Of a DNA stretch of 64,000 nucleotides, positions 1 through 8,221 are shown piece by piece. Where the stretch lies: the NCBI RefSeq assembly GCF_044383835.1, contig NZ_JBISEP010000008.1, forward strand, positions 52,010-116,009, in the 5' to 3' direction. Each line of letters opens with the position of its first letter. The first letter of the stretch is position 1. The DNA comes from Paraliobacillus sp044383835. GTDB taxonomy: Bacteria > Bacillota > Bacilli > Bacillales > Amphibacillaceae. The translations under genes and the position numbers were made by a program. The notes under the pieces were generated by a model, which was given only the letters and a program-made list of their open reading frames with translations, made no database searches and had not been told where the DNA came from.

Positions 1-1293
1 TTCAAAAATCAACGCATCAAGTACTTTTCGAGCTTTTTTAGCGTCAACAATTGTACGGTTTAATGTTAGAGCTTGTAAGGCTTTAGTGTAAGAATTTTCA
101 AGATAAGCTTCACAAGTTAATTTTTCATAAGCATACTGGCCTTCAATCAAACCTTTATAGAATGTACCGATTTCACCAACAGCATATGGTTTAGGACCAT
201 TCGCTCCAAGTGATGCTGCAACTTCAATCATTAAATCATTAGATAGATTTGATACAATTCCATTATTCGGAACAATAACGATAAATGTTTTTCCTAAATT
301 ACCATAAATAGAAGCAGCAACCTCGACAATCATGTCTCCATGAGCATCATTATGAACAATATGAGAATCTTTAGCCGTTCCTTTTTCAGCAATTTTACGA
401 CACTCTTCAAATACTCGTTTTTCTCGCCCATCCATAACCTCATTAGCTCGAGTATAGTTAGGGTCAAGTGTTGATAATTTATATTCAGGATACAAGTAAT
501 ATTGTAGATAAGTATTTGGTAAATAATCAGGAAAATCATTCAACATATTTTCTACCATCGCATAAGTATCCAACCATGATTGATCACGTTGTTCTGCATC
601 GACAGGTAAGAAACCATTTTTCAACGTATAATCTTTAATTTCAGGAAGTAAATCATTGCCTTCTTTATCATATATATGGGTAAACCAACCAAAATGATTT
701 AACCCAAAATAAGTCGGTTCAAATTCATTGTAATCTCTATTAATCAGACGACCAAATGAACGTAGTAAGTTTACTGGCTGATCACAAATATTTAAAATAC
801 GCTTATCATCTGGAAACACCATATTAAGTGCATGTGCTACAATAGCAGCTGGATTAGTATAATTTAAAATCCATGCATTTGGGCTTAACCTACGAACGTC
901 TTCTACTAATTCAATCATATCTCTAATAGAGCGCATCCCATAAGCAAATCCTCCAGGACCACATGTTTCTTGCCCAATTAAATCCATAGATAATGGTATT
1001 TTTTCATCTTTTTCACGCATAGGATAGCCACCAGTACGCATTTGACAAAAAACAAAATCCACATCAGTAAAAGCTGCTGTTTTATCTGTTGTATAGGAAA
1101 ATTCGATATTTGGAGTTTCTTCTTTAAAAAGTATCTTACCAAATTCTCCAATCACTTCTTGTCTTTCTTTATCAATGTCATAAAGAGTTATTTTGTTAAA
1201 CGGGAAAATGTCTTGATGTTTTGTTAAAGCTTTCAAAATACCAGGTGACCATGTTGATCCGCCACCAACAATAACGATATTATTTTTTTTCAT
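1..1293 (-). CDS. 6-phospho-alpha-glucosidase, glycosyl hydrolase family 4 (3' end cut by window edge)
   Basis: Cytoplasmic NAD- and Mn-dependent hydrolase that splits 6-phosphorylated disaccharides delivered by a PTS. The window holds 431 codons, and family members such as GlvA have about 440, so only the last few residues are missing. Residues 8-18 hold the glycine-rich NAD site (IVGGGSTWSPG), 145-151 read NYTNPAA, and the metal ligands are Cys170 (in ICDQP) and His200 (GLNHFGW). A Cys-Asp at this place is typical of the alpha-glucoside branch (CDMP in GlvA), so maltose-6'-phosphate or a similar compound is the likely substrate, by inference. The start at 1293 is preferred over 1299 because AGGAG lies 8 bases before it. 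The RpiR-type regulator upstream on the same strand is the likely controller. The PTS permease would lie beyond the window. Confidence 0.88.
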   Translation of the reverse strand, partial: MKKNNIVIVGGGSTWSPGILKALTKHQDIFPFNKITLYDIDKERQEVIGEFGKILFKEETPNIEFSYTTDKTAAFTDVDFVFCQMRTGGYPMREKDEKIPLSMDLIGQETCGPGGFAYGMRSIRDMIELVEDVRRLSPNAWILNYTNPAAIVAHALNMVFPDDKRILNICDQPVNLLRSFGRLINRDYNEFEPTYFGLNHFGWFTHIYDKEGNDLLPEIKDYTLKNGFLPVDAEQRDQSWLDTYAMVENMLNDFPDYLPNTYLQYYLYPEYKLSTLDPNYTRANEVMDGREKRVFEECRKIAEKGTAKDSHIVHNDAHGDMIVEVAASIYGNLGKTFIVIVPNNGIVSNLSNDLMIEVAASLGANGPKPYAVGEIGTFYKGLIEGQYAYEKLTCEAYLENSYTKALQALTLNRTIVDAKKARKVLDALIFE

Positions 1294-1398
1294 TTTCATC
1301 ACTCCTGCTTTACTTGATGAATTCATTTTAAAACATTTATTTTGAAAAGTACGGTATTTTTCCAAGTCTATATCAGTAACACGCAGGTTAAAAAGAAA

Positions 1399-1430
1399 CA
1401 CATCTAGGTGTTTATAAACACCTAGATGTG
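1399..1430 (-). terminator. Rho-independent terminator of the RpiR-type gene
   Basis: A perfect 32-base palindrome (arms CACATCTAGGTGTTTA) followed on the minus strand by TTTCTTTTT. The stop codon of the regulator (1412-1414) sits inside the hairpin. Transcription of the hydrolase gene must therefore restart between 1399 and 1293 or read through. Confidence 0.8.
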
Positions 1431-2151
1431 AGCGTTTCAAATATATGATTTAGAATAAAGTGAATACCTATTCGAGAGGAAACGTCCATTTCAGCATAAG
1501 TTAATCTATCATAGAATGTAAATAATGAAATATCTGCTAATTGAGAAATAGAGTTTTGAGAAAAACCTGTAATTGAGATAATACATGCTTGAGATAACTT
1601 AGCTATTTTGGCGGCTTCCAAAGGCGTTTTTGTTTCTCCGCTTAAACTGACAATAAACACAACATCTTTTTTATCTAATTGTTTAGCTCTTTGATTCATG
1701 ACATGTGGTTCAAAGTATAAAGAGGTATTAATACCAAGTATTCTTAAACGCTCTTTCATTTCTTCACAAGGAAATTTGGAAGGGCCACAACTAAAAAAAA
1801 GACCTGATTAGCTTCCAATAACTTTTGAGTCGTCGCCTCAATTAATTCAGATGTTAGTAATTTATCAGTTTGTTTTATTTGATCGTACAAAGACAAGTTT
1901 TTTTCTTTATTTAATGTTTTGGCTTGACTGTTCTCTATCTCAATCGCTATTTTAAGTTCAGTGTACCCCCTAAACTCTAATTTTTTTGCCATTCTAACAA
2001 TTGTATTAGGTGATACGTATAGCTCATTAGAAACCGTTTTAAGTGTTTTAGTCTTAATATCGTTAATATTATCCATTAAGTAAGACAACAACTTTGATTC
2101 TTGCTCATTTAATAAGTGTTGGTTTTCTTGAAAATGTTTAAATAGACTCAT
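1412..2151 (-). pseudogene. RpiR/MurR-type transcriptional regulator, split by a frameshift
   Basis: Family members sense a sugar phosphate through a C-terminal SIS domain and bind DNA with an N-terminal helix-turn-helix. The N-terminal part (2151 to 1756) has the RpiR helix-turn-helix with ELYVSPNTIVRMAKKLEFRG. The C-terminal part (frame of 1759 to 1412) carries the SIS core VSLSGETKTPLEAAKIAK. The frames change at a run of eight A's on the plus strand (1793-1800). One extra base in this run would restore a continuous protein reading VFFFSCGPSKFPCEEMKERL across the joint. Start at 2151 is chosen for GGGGAG six bases upstream. It precedes the family-4 hydrolase and probably controls it. Either a true loss of function, a slippage-regulated gene, or a sequencing error in the homopolymer. 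Confidence 0.85.
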
Positions 2152-2498
2152 AATGTCTCCCCTTAACATAATTCTAAATTGTCTTATTCATTTATATTTT
2201 GCACTAATGAACAAAGTATAGAATGGTGTGTCAACACTAAACTAACCAAATTTTTAAAGAAACATCCATTCTAAATTGCAATATTAAATGCAACACCCTC
2301 CAAGAAAATCTCTCTTAGTATTATTCAATAAACCTGATTGTCCAGAGTAAAAGACATAATTCGCCATTAATCCGCCTCAATTTTATAAAATTGCATACAT
2401 TTATTATGTTATTATAATTTTATTTCATTTACTAGAGTCAATTTCATAATTGCTCTTTTTTAAAATCCAGAGAGATACAGGATTTTAAAAAACAGAAA
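2152..2498. other. Intergenic region upstream of the RpiR-type gene
   Basis: AT-rich, with no convincing gene. A hairpin AAAATCC/GGATTTT at 2462-2486 lies just downstream of the transposase remnant on the minus strand and could be its terminator. The promoter of the regulator must lie near 2170-2260, but no clear -35/-10 pair stands out. Confidence 0.5.
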
Positions 2499-3085
2499 TT
2501 ATACCGTTTGTTGCTGATCCAACTGTGCATTTATACAACCTGCTGCTTGTTTTGAAGCATTATAAACAAGTGTTACCATGTCAAAATGGACCTTCGCACG
2601 TTCACCAGTGCGATATCGGACATTATTGAGCTGAAAAAAACTCCTTTAGATAGGCGTTCACACGTTCCACATCCGTACGGCGTTTGAAAATGTTTTTCCA
2701 AGCTATTGAACCACGGGCAGGCGCTGTGTATTACCTTAGATCTTGGCTTATTTTCACTTTGTAAACCTTTTGACAGATACCTTCGTTGGCTAAAGGACAG
2801 TCACTACATTCCTTTGGTCTTGTATATTTTAACGTTTCGTATTTAGGGTCGAAACTATCGTAACGATAGGAGTGCTCGCGAAAACAGGTGGGAGCACAGT
2901 GTTTGTCCTATCCAAGAAGTTCTCCTTCATTTCGCTTGTTGTATGCAATCACAGATTGATGCCCCATTCGATGCACTTGTTCGTAGATTGGCTCGTAATC
3001 TTATCCAACATCCATGGTGTGATAACGTAAGGATAAGAAGCCTAAGCGTTCTTGTGCAGTTTTCAGTAATGGGATGGAGGAGGTA
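2499..3085 (-). pseudogene. Decayed DDE transposase (C-terminal half)
   Basis: Translating the minus strand in shifting frames gives a typical transposase C-terminus: YEQVHRMGHQSVIAYNKRNE near 2960, then the cysteine cluster region (APTCFREHSYRYDSFDPKYE, CSDCPLANEGICQKVYKV), then ERVNAYLKEFF and NNVRYRTGERAKVHFDMV, ending QLDQQQTV-stop at 2499. At least three in-frame stops and one frameshift in a T run (near 2635) break it, and the N-terminal part is missing. It resembles IS1182/IS4-type DDE enzymes of Bacillaceae. It lies only 150 bases outside the left att site of the rlmH island. Confidence 0.75.
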
Positions 3086-3233
3086 CTTCTTTTTTAGTCT
3101 CTTAAACTCGTTGTAGGACAAGGGCTAAGAATTATGAAATTCATTCAATTGGTAATTTAAAATAACGTTTTTACAAGACTTTATCTAACCACTCTCTATT
3201 AATAACAATTTCCTCTTTTTGCTTTACCACTAT

Positions 3234-3250
3234 TTATGGTACGGTTCACC
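3234..3250. repeat. Left attachment site (direct repeat, att core)
   Basis: TTATGGTACGGTTCACC, identical to 11231-11247. Read on the minus strand it spells the rlmH codons for Gly-Glu-Pro-Tyr-His and the first bases of the next. Sequence beyond it on the left does not continue rlmH, as expected for the far junction of an insertion. Confidence 0.85.
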
Positions 3251-3260
3251 GTGGTGTATC

Positions 3261-3276
3261 TAAATGAGGTTTTTTA
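3261..3276. repeat. Inner inverted repeat, left end of the island
   Basis: TAAATGAGGTTTTTTA, matching the reverse complement of 11214-11229 with one mismatch. It starts 10 bases inside the left att core, and overlaps the stop of the SIR2 gene. It may be part of the recombinase binding site. Confidence 0.65.
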
Positions 3277-5040
3277 AAATTTATTCTCCCCATTTATATA
3301 TGCTTCCAACAAACCATATCCACTGAACATCGATTGACTATTCAAATCTCCAACTAATTGGTTTAATGATTCTTTAAATATCTCTTTGTCCCCTTCGCAT
3401 ATCTCCAGAACTGACCACTGCTCATTTGAATAGCCATTTATTAAAAATTGAATCAAGTGGTTTCTATCATCCTTTAATCCAAATCTACCGCTAAAGTAAC
3501 CGCTATGACCTAAAGAGCGACTCTTAATACTCCGTAAAAATTCAAAGATATCATAATAAATTGTATATTCCTCATCGTTGAACACTAGTTGGCTTTCTAA
3601 AAATACCTCTTTCATATACGGATAAATTAATACTTCTTCCATAGGTAAATGGAATCTACGTTCAGATTTAATGTAATCAAATAAACCATGAAGACCTCTA
3701 CTTGGAGAAGTAAAACTTAAGAAATCTAATCTATTTTTAAAACTATCTCTGACCCTAGGTAATTTAAATACCTTTTCCAATAATTTATAATTCCCACTTT
3801 TCACCAAAGAGATTCCAATACTATAAAAAGCTATTTGTAAAGGAATTTGTGGTAAGCACAATAATAATACATTACCACTGTGCTTATTTGTCGAAGTTAA
3901 CCTCTCTAGTGTTTCAATAAGTAATTGGTCTTGTTCGGTTGTCTTTGCATAATAAGAAAGTAAAGCAAGTAAAATAGCAAGCTGCTTGGATTTTTCTTTA
4001 ATTTCATCCACCTTTTGGTCTACATATTCTTTAGAAACTTCAGCATTTGTATTAACTTTATTAACATATTCCGCTACCTTTAATGTTTCATCAGTAATCA
4101 TTTCTCTAATTTCAATTTCATCATTATTGGCTATATAGCGTTTTAATCGTTTTAATTTTACTTGAAGGTTATCAAGATTCACTTTCTTTACTTCGGAGAT
4201 GCTAATTACATTTGCACTTAATTCTCTAAAGAAGTGGTCTGCACCCGAACTATCAATTATGACAGAAGCATCTCTAAAATTTATTAACTCTTGAGCCTTC
4301 TCACCAACCTCTTTTGAAAATGAATGCCAATACCAAGAATATCTCCGTCCTTTTACGCTTTTAATAGTATCTCTTAAGGCTGTATCCCATTCAGCAGACC
4401 ACCCCGATATTATCAATCCGTACTCATCAAATATTCTTTTTAGAATGTCAGTTAAAGAATCTGAATAACTCTCCAATTCATCTGTGATATTCTTAAATCT
4501 TGTATCTCTATAATCACCATGAATTTTTAAAACCGTACAATCAGCATGTGCTAATGGCTTCATTCCTTCTATGTCTGAATCATGGTAAAGTGTTTGGTAC
4601 TGTATATTCAATTCATCTAATGCTTGTTCAATTAATCGGTCAAAGTTTGTGGTAACAATTACTTTTATATAACCCTGTTTTACTAATTCCGCTATTGCTT
4701 TATGTGCGTCCGTAGGAACTTTTCTTCCTTCCTCAATTTCTTCTTCAGTAGGCTCAAAAAATTCTTTTAATAATCCATTCCGCTCCGAAGAAGTCTTTGC
4801 TAACATACCTATTAGCTCGTCATATAAAGGCGCTTTACCAAAATTATCTTCATACCATTTAATTTCATCTTGTTCTTCCGCTCCATTTAATAACATGATT
4901 CTTCTGCATAGTTCTTTTAACACACCCCACCCTGTAGGTATACTTGCAGAATATGATATACCCGAACCAAGCAATAAAGCATAAACACCTTTATTTGCTT
5001 CGACTGAAAACGACATTGACATTAATTTTTCATCCATCAT
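3274..5040 (-). CDS. SIR2-domain protein, probable NAD-depleting antiphage effector
   Basis: 588 residues. The N-terminal third is a SIR2-like NAD-binding fold: LLGSGISYSASIPTGW (23-38), VTTNFDRLIEQAL (129-141, with Asn132 and Asp134), LKIHGDY (171-177, with His174) and a closing ISGWSAEWDTALRD segment (211-223). These are the positions used for NAD cleavage in defence sirtuins. The remaining ~350 residues are helical with no motif I recognise, and probably act as sensor or oligomerisation part. Proteins of this layout are commonly annotated as SIR2 family proteins in defence islands and kill infected cells by NAD hydrolysis. That role is inferred here. AGGAGG lies 5 to 8 bases before the two adjacent ATGs. 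It is the last gene of a leftward run of small genes within the rlmH island. Confidence 0.82.
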   Translation of the reverse strand: MMDEKLMSMSFSVEANKGVYALLLGSGISYSASIPTGWGVLKELCRRIMLLNGAEEQDEIKWYEDNFGKAPLYDELIGMLAKTSSERNGLLKEFFEPTEEEIEEGRKVPTDAHKAIAELVKQGYIKVIVTTNFDRLIEQALDELNIQYQTLYHDSDIEGMKPLAHADCTVLKIHGDYRDTRFKNITDELESYSDSLTDILKRIFDEYGLIISGWSAEWDTALRDTIKSVKGRRYSWYWHSFSKEVGEKAQELINFRDASVIIDSSGADHFFRELSANVISISEVKKVNLDNLQVKLKRLKRYIANNDEIEIREMITDETLKVAEYVNKVNTNAEVSKEYVDQKVDEIKEKSKQLAILLALLSYYAKTTEQDQLLIETLERLTSTNKHSGNVLLLCLPQIPLQIAFYSIGISLVKSGNYKLLEKVFKLPRVRDSFKNRLDFLSFTSPSRGLHGLFDYIKSERRFHLPMEEVLIYPYMKEVFLESQLVFNDEEYTIYYDIFEFLRSIKSRSLGHSGYFSGRFGLKDDRNHLIQFLINGYSNEQWSVLEICEGDKEIFKESLNQLVGDLNSQSMFSGYGLLEAYINGENKF

Positions 5041-5071
5041 AACGCCCTCCTAATCTATAATTTACGGTTAA

Positions 5072-5350
5072 TCATATATTGGGATTACTTTTTACCATAT
5101 AGTAAAGTTGTACATCTTCATCACTAAGTATTCCTATTCTTAAAGCAATGAAACTTTCAAGCTTAACTTCCTCTGTAAATTCCAATTTAAAGTGGTTACT
5201 TACGAGTTTATTCAATTCTTCCTTTCCCTCCAATAATATCATAGCTTGATAGGATTCAAGTAAAAATTCATCCTCCAAATACTTAATAAATTCATCTGGT
5301 AGTTCTTGATCTAATGCTAATAATTCCTTTATATTTTGAATTCTTTTCAT
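5072..5350 (-). CDS. Small acidic protein upstream of the SIR2 gene
   Basis: 92 residues, not recognised. It is predicted to be mostly helical and rich in Glu and Leu, with no membrane segment or metal motif. GGAGG precedes the ATG by about 8 bases. It ends 31 bases before the SIR2 gene on the same strand, so the two are probably co-transcribed and it may be a partner, inhibitor or sensor of the SIR2 protein. That is inference from position only. Confidence 0.65.
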   Translation of the reverse strand: MKRIQNIKELLALDQELPDEFIKYLEDEFLLESYQAMILLEGKEELNKLVSNHFKLEFTEEVKLESFIALRIGILSDEDVQLYYMVKSNPNI

Positions 5351-5365
5351 TTAATTTTCCTCCAT

Positions 5366-5455
5366 TTATTTTTGGGTATATTCCGTAACCACACAGACAA
5401 CTATTCCAACAACAGTACCTAATAAGAAATATGGCAATATAATTACCCCCTTCAT
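5366..5455 (-). CDS. 29-residue single-pass membrane peptide
   Basis: Begins MKGVIILPYFLLGTVVG and is one hydrophobic helix ending in a short polar tail with Glu, Gln and Lys. The ATG at 5455 has GGAGGG eight bases upstream, a strong site, which is why this start is preferred to the longer in-frame reading that runs back to 5584. Such peptides can be type I toxins, regulators of membrane proteins or holin-like. Nothing more can be said from sequence. It lies between the 32-residue peptide and the 92-residue protein in the same leftward run. Confidence 0.55.
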   Translation of the reverse strand: MKGVIILPYFLLGTVVGIVVCVVTEYTQK

Positions 5456-5477
5456 TTTTTCAGCCCTCCAAAAGCTT

Positions 5478-5576
5478 TTAGGCTCGAAATCTATCATCTT
5501 TAAATCCTTTTTTAGCCAATGCATAAATAGATATCCCAAATGCAACCCCTGCCTTAAATAAATCAATTGGTGACAT
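5478..5576 (-). CDS. 32-residue amphipathic peptide
   Basis: Begins MSPIDLFKAGVAFGISIYAL and continues with a basic stretch (AKKGFKDD) to the stop at 5478. An AAGGAGGTGAT sequence, nearly a perfect anti-16S match, stands before the ATG at 5576, so translation should be strong. One hydrophobic helix plus a charged tail suggests a membrane-active or membrane-anchored peptide. It is the first of four tightly packed leftward genes ending with the SIR2 gene. Function unknown. Confidence 0.55.
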   Translation of the reverse strand: MSPIDLFKAGVAFGISIYALAKKGFKDDRFRA

Positions 5577-5688
5577 AACATCACCTCCTTTCTTAATCAA
5601 ACACAAATAAACTGCAACTATCATAGTCCCGGTTAGAAATTTCCTATTGAGTTTTTCAGTTATACTATTTAGTATTCTTGTAACATAC

Positions 5689-5979
5689 TCAAATAAAGCT
5701 TATAGGGTTTACTAACTCACCATTCTTTAAAAGACCAATTCCAAAATCCTTTACACCCCTTTTGTCCTGTAACAAACACACGATGTTATTTAGACCACTA
5801 TCATAATAAAATAACCAACATGTTATAGGTTCAGTAATTTCTTTCGGGATGATAGCCTTAAGGTGTTCATTTGGAATATCCTGCACTGATACTAGTCTTA
5901 CATCGACTTTCCAATCATTATGCGCTAAGTGTGGATGATGTTTGGCCATATAGTTTCTAAATACATTAATAACACTCAT
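5689..5979 (-). CDS. Hypothetical protein, 96 residues
   Basis: Not recognised. Soluble, mixed alpha/beta in appearance, with a His-rich start (MAKHHPHLAHNDW) and a C-terminal part that could be a small beta sheet (DFGIGLLKNGELVNP). AAAGGAG lies before the ATG at 5979. It follows the recombinase remnant by 75 bases on the same strand. Small genes of unknown function also follow ccr recombinase genes in SCC elements, but no specific homology is claimed. Confidence 0.6.
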   Translation of the reverse strand: MSVINVFRNYMAKHHPHLAHNDWKVDVRLVSVQDIPNEHLKAIIPKEITEPITCWLFYYDSGLNNIVCLLQDKRGVKDFGIGLLKNGELVNPISFI

Positions 5980-6054
5980 AAATTTTACGCTCCTTTTTAT
6001 AGGTCAATTAAAATAGAAAAAGGAGGAGCAAATTCATCCGTTAATTGTGAAGTG

Positions 6055-7513
6055 TTATGCTACTTCTTTATTTAGTTGTATTTGTATGCTATCAATCTTT
6101 CTATCTTCTGAAATAGTAATTTTGTGAATCAGGAGATGCAACAACTTTTTACGTTGTTCTGGTGTTAAAGCATTCCTATATACAGTCATAAAGTTCTGCA
6201 TGATTTCTTTAACTACTTCATGATTAACATTTGGAATACCGCCATGTCCTATTTGTTCTTCAATAGGAGATAGCCGTTCTTCCAGACGTTCCCTTTCGTT
6301 ATCAAGATTAGTTAATTGACTAGTAAGGTCACCTTTACTAATCACTTCATCTACATATAACCTTAAGTATTTATCTTTTTTAGATTGGATAGCAGAAAGT
6401 GATTTTTTCAGCATTTCATATTCTTTCTGTCGCGGTAATATGCCATCCTCATTCTTTTGATTAATTCTCTCTACAATTTGTTCAATCAGCACATCATTAC
6501 TGGCTAAATTTGCTAACCTTTGAAGAACATATTCATCAGCATACTCTGTTCTTACACCATTTGATCGACACACTGCTGCTCCTTTATTTTTCCATGCCCC
6601 ACAAACATAGTATTCGAGTACACGCTTCCTTCCATCTTTGTTTCGATTGGTCGTTCTCCCCAATACCATGCCCGAGCCACATACTGGACATTTTAAGATA
6701 CCTGTCAGTGGAAATTCACCGCTATGAATTCTATTTGGTTTACCAGTACGGCTTTTCATAATACTTTTAGTCTGTTCCCAAATATTATCCGATATAATTG
6801 GTTCATGTTGACCTTTTACAATGACTGGATTCGGATTTATATTATTTCTTCTCTTTTCACTCCAGTCCCGTCTGACGTTGTACCTGATAAATCCAGCATA
6901 TAAAGGATTACATAGAATGGTTTTAATACCGTTTATAGAAAATGCTTTATTTTTCTTAGTTTTATAACCCTCTTTATTTAGACGGTTTGCAATGGACTTA
7001 TATCCGTTTCCCTGGACATACAATTCAAATATCTTTCGCACTACAATTGCTTCTTCTTCATTGATTATGAGTTTAGATATTTTTCTTTTTCGATTATCAC
7101 TAGGGAAACTTACTACGTCATATCCAAGGACTTGTCCACCATTCCAAGAACCTTCCTTAGCCCTTGCAATTATCGACAATAGTGAGAAGGTCAACACTTT
7201 TTCTTGAGAGTCGATTCATTTTCCACACTAACACAATATCAAAGCACTTCTGATTAGCGTCATACAGTAGTTGCTGAATGGCTGGTCTGCCCTTAATATT
7301 CTTACCTCTTATTCCTCTATCAATATATTCGTTATAGATTGTATATCCTTCTCGCTCACACCATTCTCTTAAAACATTTATCTGCTCGTCAATACTGTAA
7401 CCTTCTTCAGCTTGTTCTACAGTAGATACACGAGCATACAGAGCGACACGTTTCTATGTTCCATTTTGGTTATTTAGCTCAAGCTGGTCTAGTGGATTAA
7501 TTAGTTGATTCAC
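6055..7513 (-). pseudogene. Large serine recombinase, broken (island integrase)
   Basis: Would catalyse site-specific integration and excision of the island. The catalytic N-terminus is recognisable: VALYARVSTVEQAEEGYSID (Ser nucleophile in RVST), then DRGIRGKNIKGRP and VWKMNRLSRKSVDLLTIVDN. The C-terminal part (7197 to 6055) starts at RAKEGSWNGGQVLGYD, with the recombinase domain, a zinc ribbon (CPVCGSGM ... YYVCGAW ... C) and a coiled coil. Two lesions are visible: an amber codon just before KRVALYARVS, and a deletion near 7160-7175 removing roughly 60 residues between the catalytic core and the DNA-binding part and shifting frame. The GTG at 7513 overlaps the 43-residue gene upstream. Same enzyme class as CcrA/B/C of SCC. 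Confidence 0.85.
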
Positions 7514-7628
7514 CCTTTTTCTCCCCCTCATTTTGCGTTGATTGATTAGTCAAATAGCTTTTGACCATTTCTGCTAATATGTCTACAAGAGTTTGATATT
7601 TGTATTCTTGTGTATCTTCCATATTCAT
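7497..7628 (-). CDS. Small protein (43 residues) preceding the recombinase
   Basis: Begins MNMEDTQEYKYQTLVDILAE and ends in a Glu/Lys/Asn-rich tail. GGAGGTGAT ten bases upstream supports the ATG at 7628, and its end overlaps the GTG of the recombinase by 17 bases, implying translational coupling. Short genes of this kind are often found just before large serine recombinases of Firmicutes elements. No function is known to me. Its Shine-Dalgarno sequence lies inside the truncated radC reading frame. Confidence 0.5.
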   Translation of the reverse strand: MNMEDTQEYKYQTLVDILAEMVKSYLTNQSTQNEGEKKGESTN

Positions 7629-7915
7629 GCTAATTTCATCACCTCCCTAGGATGTACTATACTGGCGTTTAGGCTTCCAATGTGGCATACATTAATCGAT
7701 ACTGGTTGGTTCTTCGTATCAAGTGAGGCTACAATGAAATGCTCACGGTCTTTATCAGCAAGGAGCAATTTCATTAATCGGTAACCATCTTCAGGTGACC
7801 TTACTGAACGTTCCTTGTACAGAAGACTTGATTCCTTCACTAGCTATAAAGAGACGATATTTACTCGTTTTGCAGGAATTTTAAAGCTTTTAAGCTCATT
7901 TAGTTTTTCACTCAT
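7625..7915 (-). pseudogene. RadC-family (JAB/MPN domain) protein, truncated
   Basis: Reading from ATG 7915 gives MSEKLNELKSFKIPAKRV, then an amber codon at 7844-7846, then VKESSLLYKERSVRSPEDGY and the RadC core HFIVASLDTKNQPVSINVCH and SLNASIVHPREVMKLA, where a stop occurs. Intact plasmid-type RadC proteins continue for about 50 residues with the metal-binding HxHPSGD motif, which is absent here. The gene thus has a premature stop and has lost its catalytic end. The break point coincides with the start of the 43-residue gene. RadC homologues are frequent passengers of mobile elements. Confidence 0.8.
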
Positions 7916-8085
7916 TTTTGACCTCCGTTTTTACCAGTTATGATTTAAATCAAGTAAATAATATATATTTATAAATTTTCTAGTTACGGATAATGGGGTA
8001 ATAGAAAAGGCAAAATAAAATATTCTTTTATAGAAGTTTATGGTATAATAAGAACAAGCGTTCCCTGCAGTTCCAAAAATATACA

Positions 8086-8127
8086 CCCTTATTAAATATA
8101 TATTATTTTCCTAATAGTTAATAAGGG
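8086..8127. promoter_or_regulatory. Inverted repeat upstream of the methyltransferase gene
   Basis: CCCTTATTAA (8086-8095) and TTAATAAGGG (8118-8127) form perfect 10-base arms around a 22-base loop, about 95 bases before the methyltransferase ATG. A TATAAT at 8182-8187 is a possible -10 box, with no good -35. The repeat may be an operator that times methylase versus nuclease expression, or a terminator between the divergent radC and methylase units. Confidence 0.45.
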
Positions 8128-8221
8128 GGGGAGCTTTGTCTAATGATAATAATTTCTCATTAATTTTGTCTGTAAAAATGATATAATATTAAATTGGTAC
8201 CTAAACAAGGAGGTTTCATAA

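Noticed and set aside
2927..3121. 64-codon open frame on the minus strand
   Set aside because: It is a shifted reading of the transposase remnant, not a gene.
5366..5584. Single 72-codon gene covering both tiny peptides
   Set aside because: Two separate starts with strong ribosome binding sites in different frames explain the stretch better than one long reading without a site.
7625..7840. Complete small RadC protein
   Set aside because: The upstream frame continues to an ATG at 7915 through an amber codon and the metal-binding end is missing, so it is a fragment.
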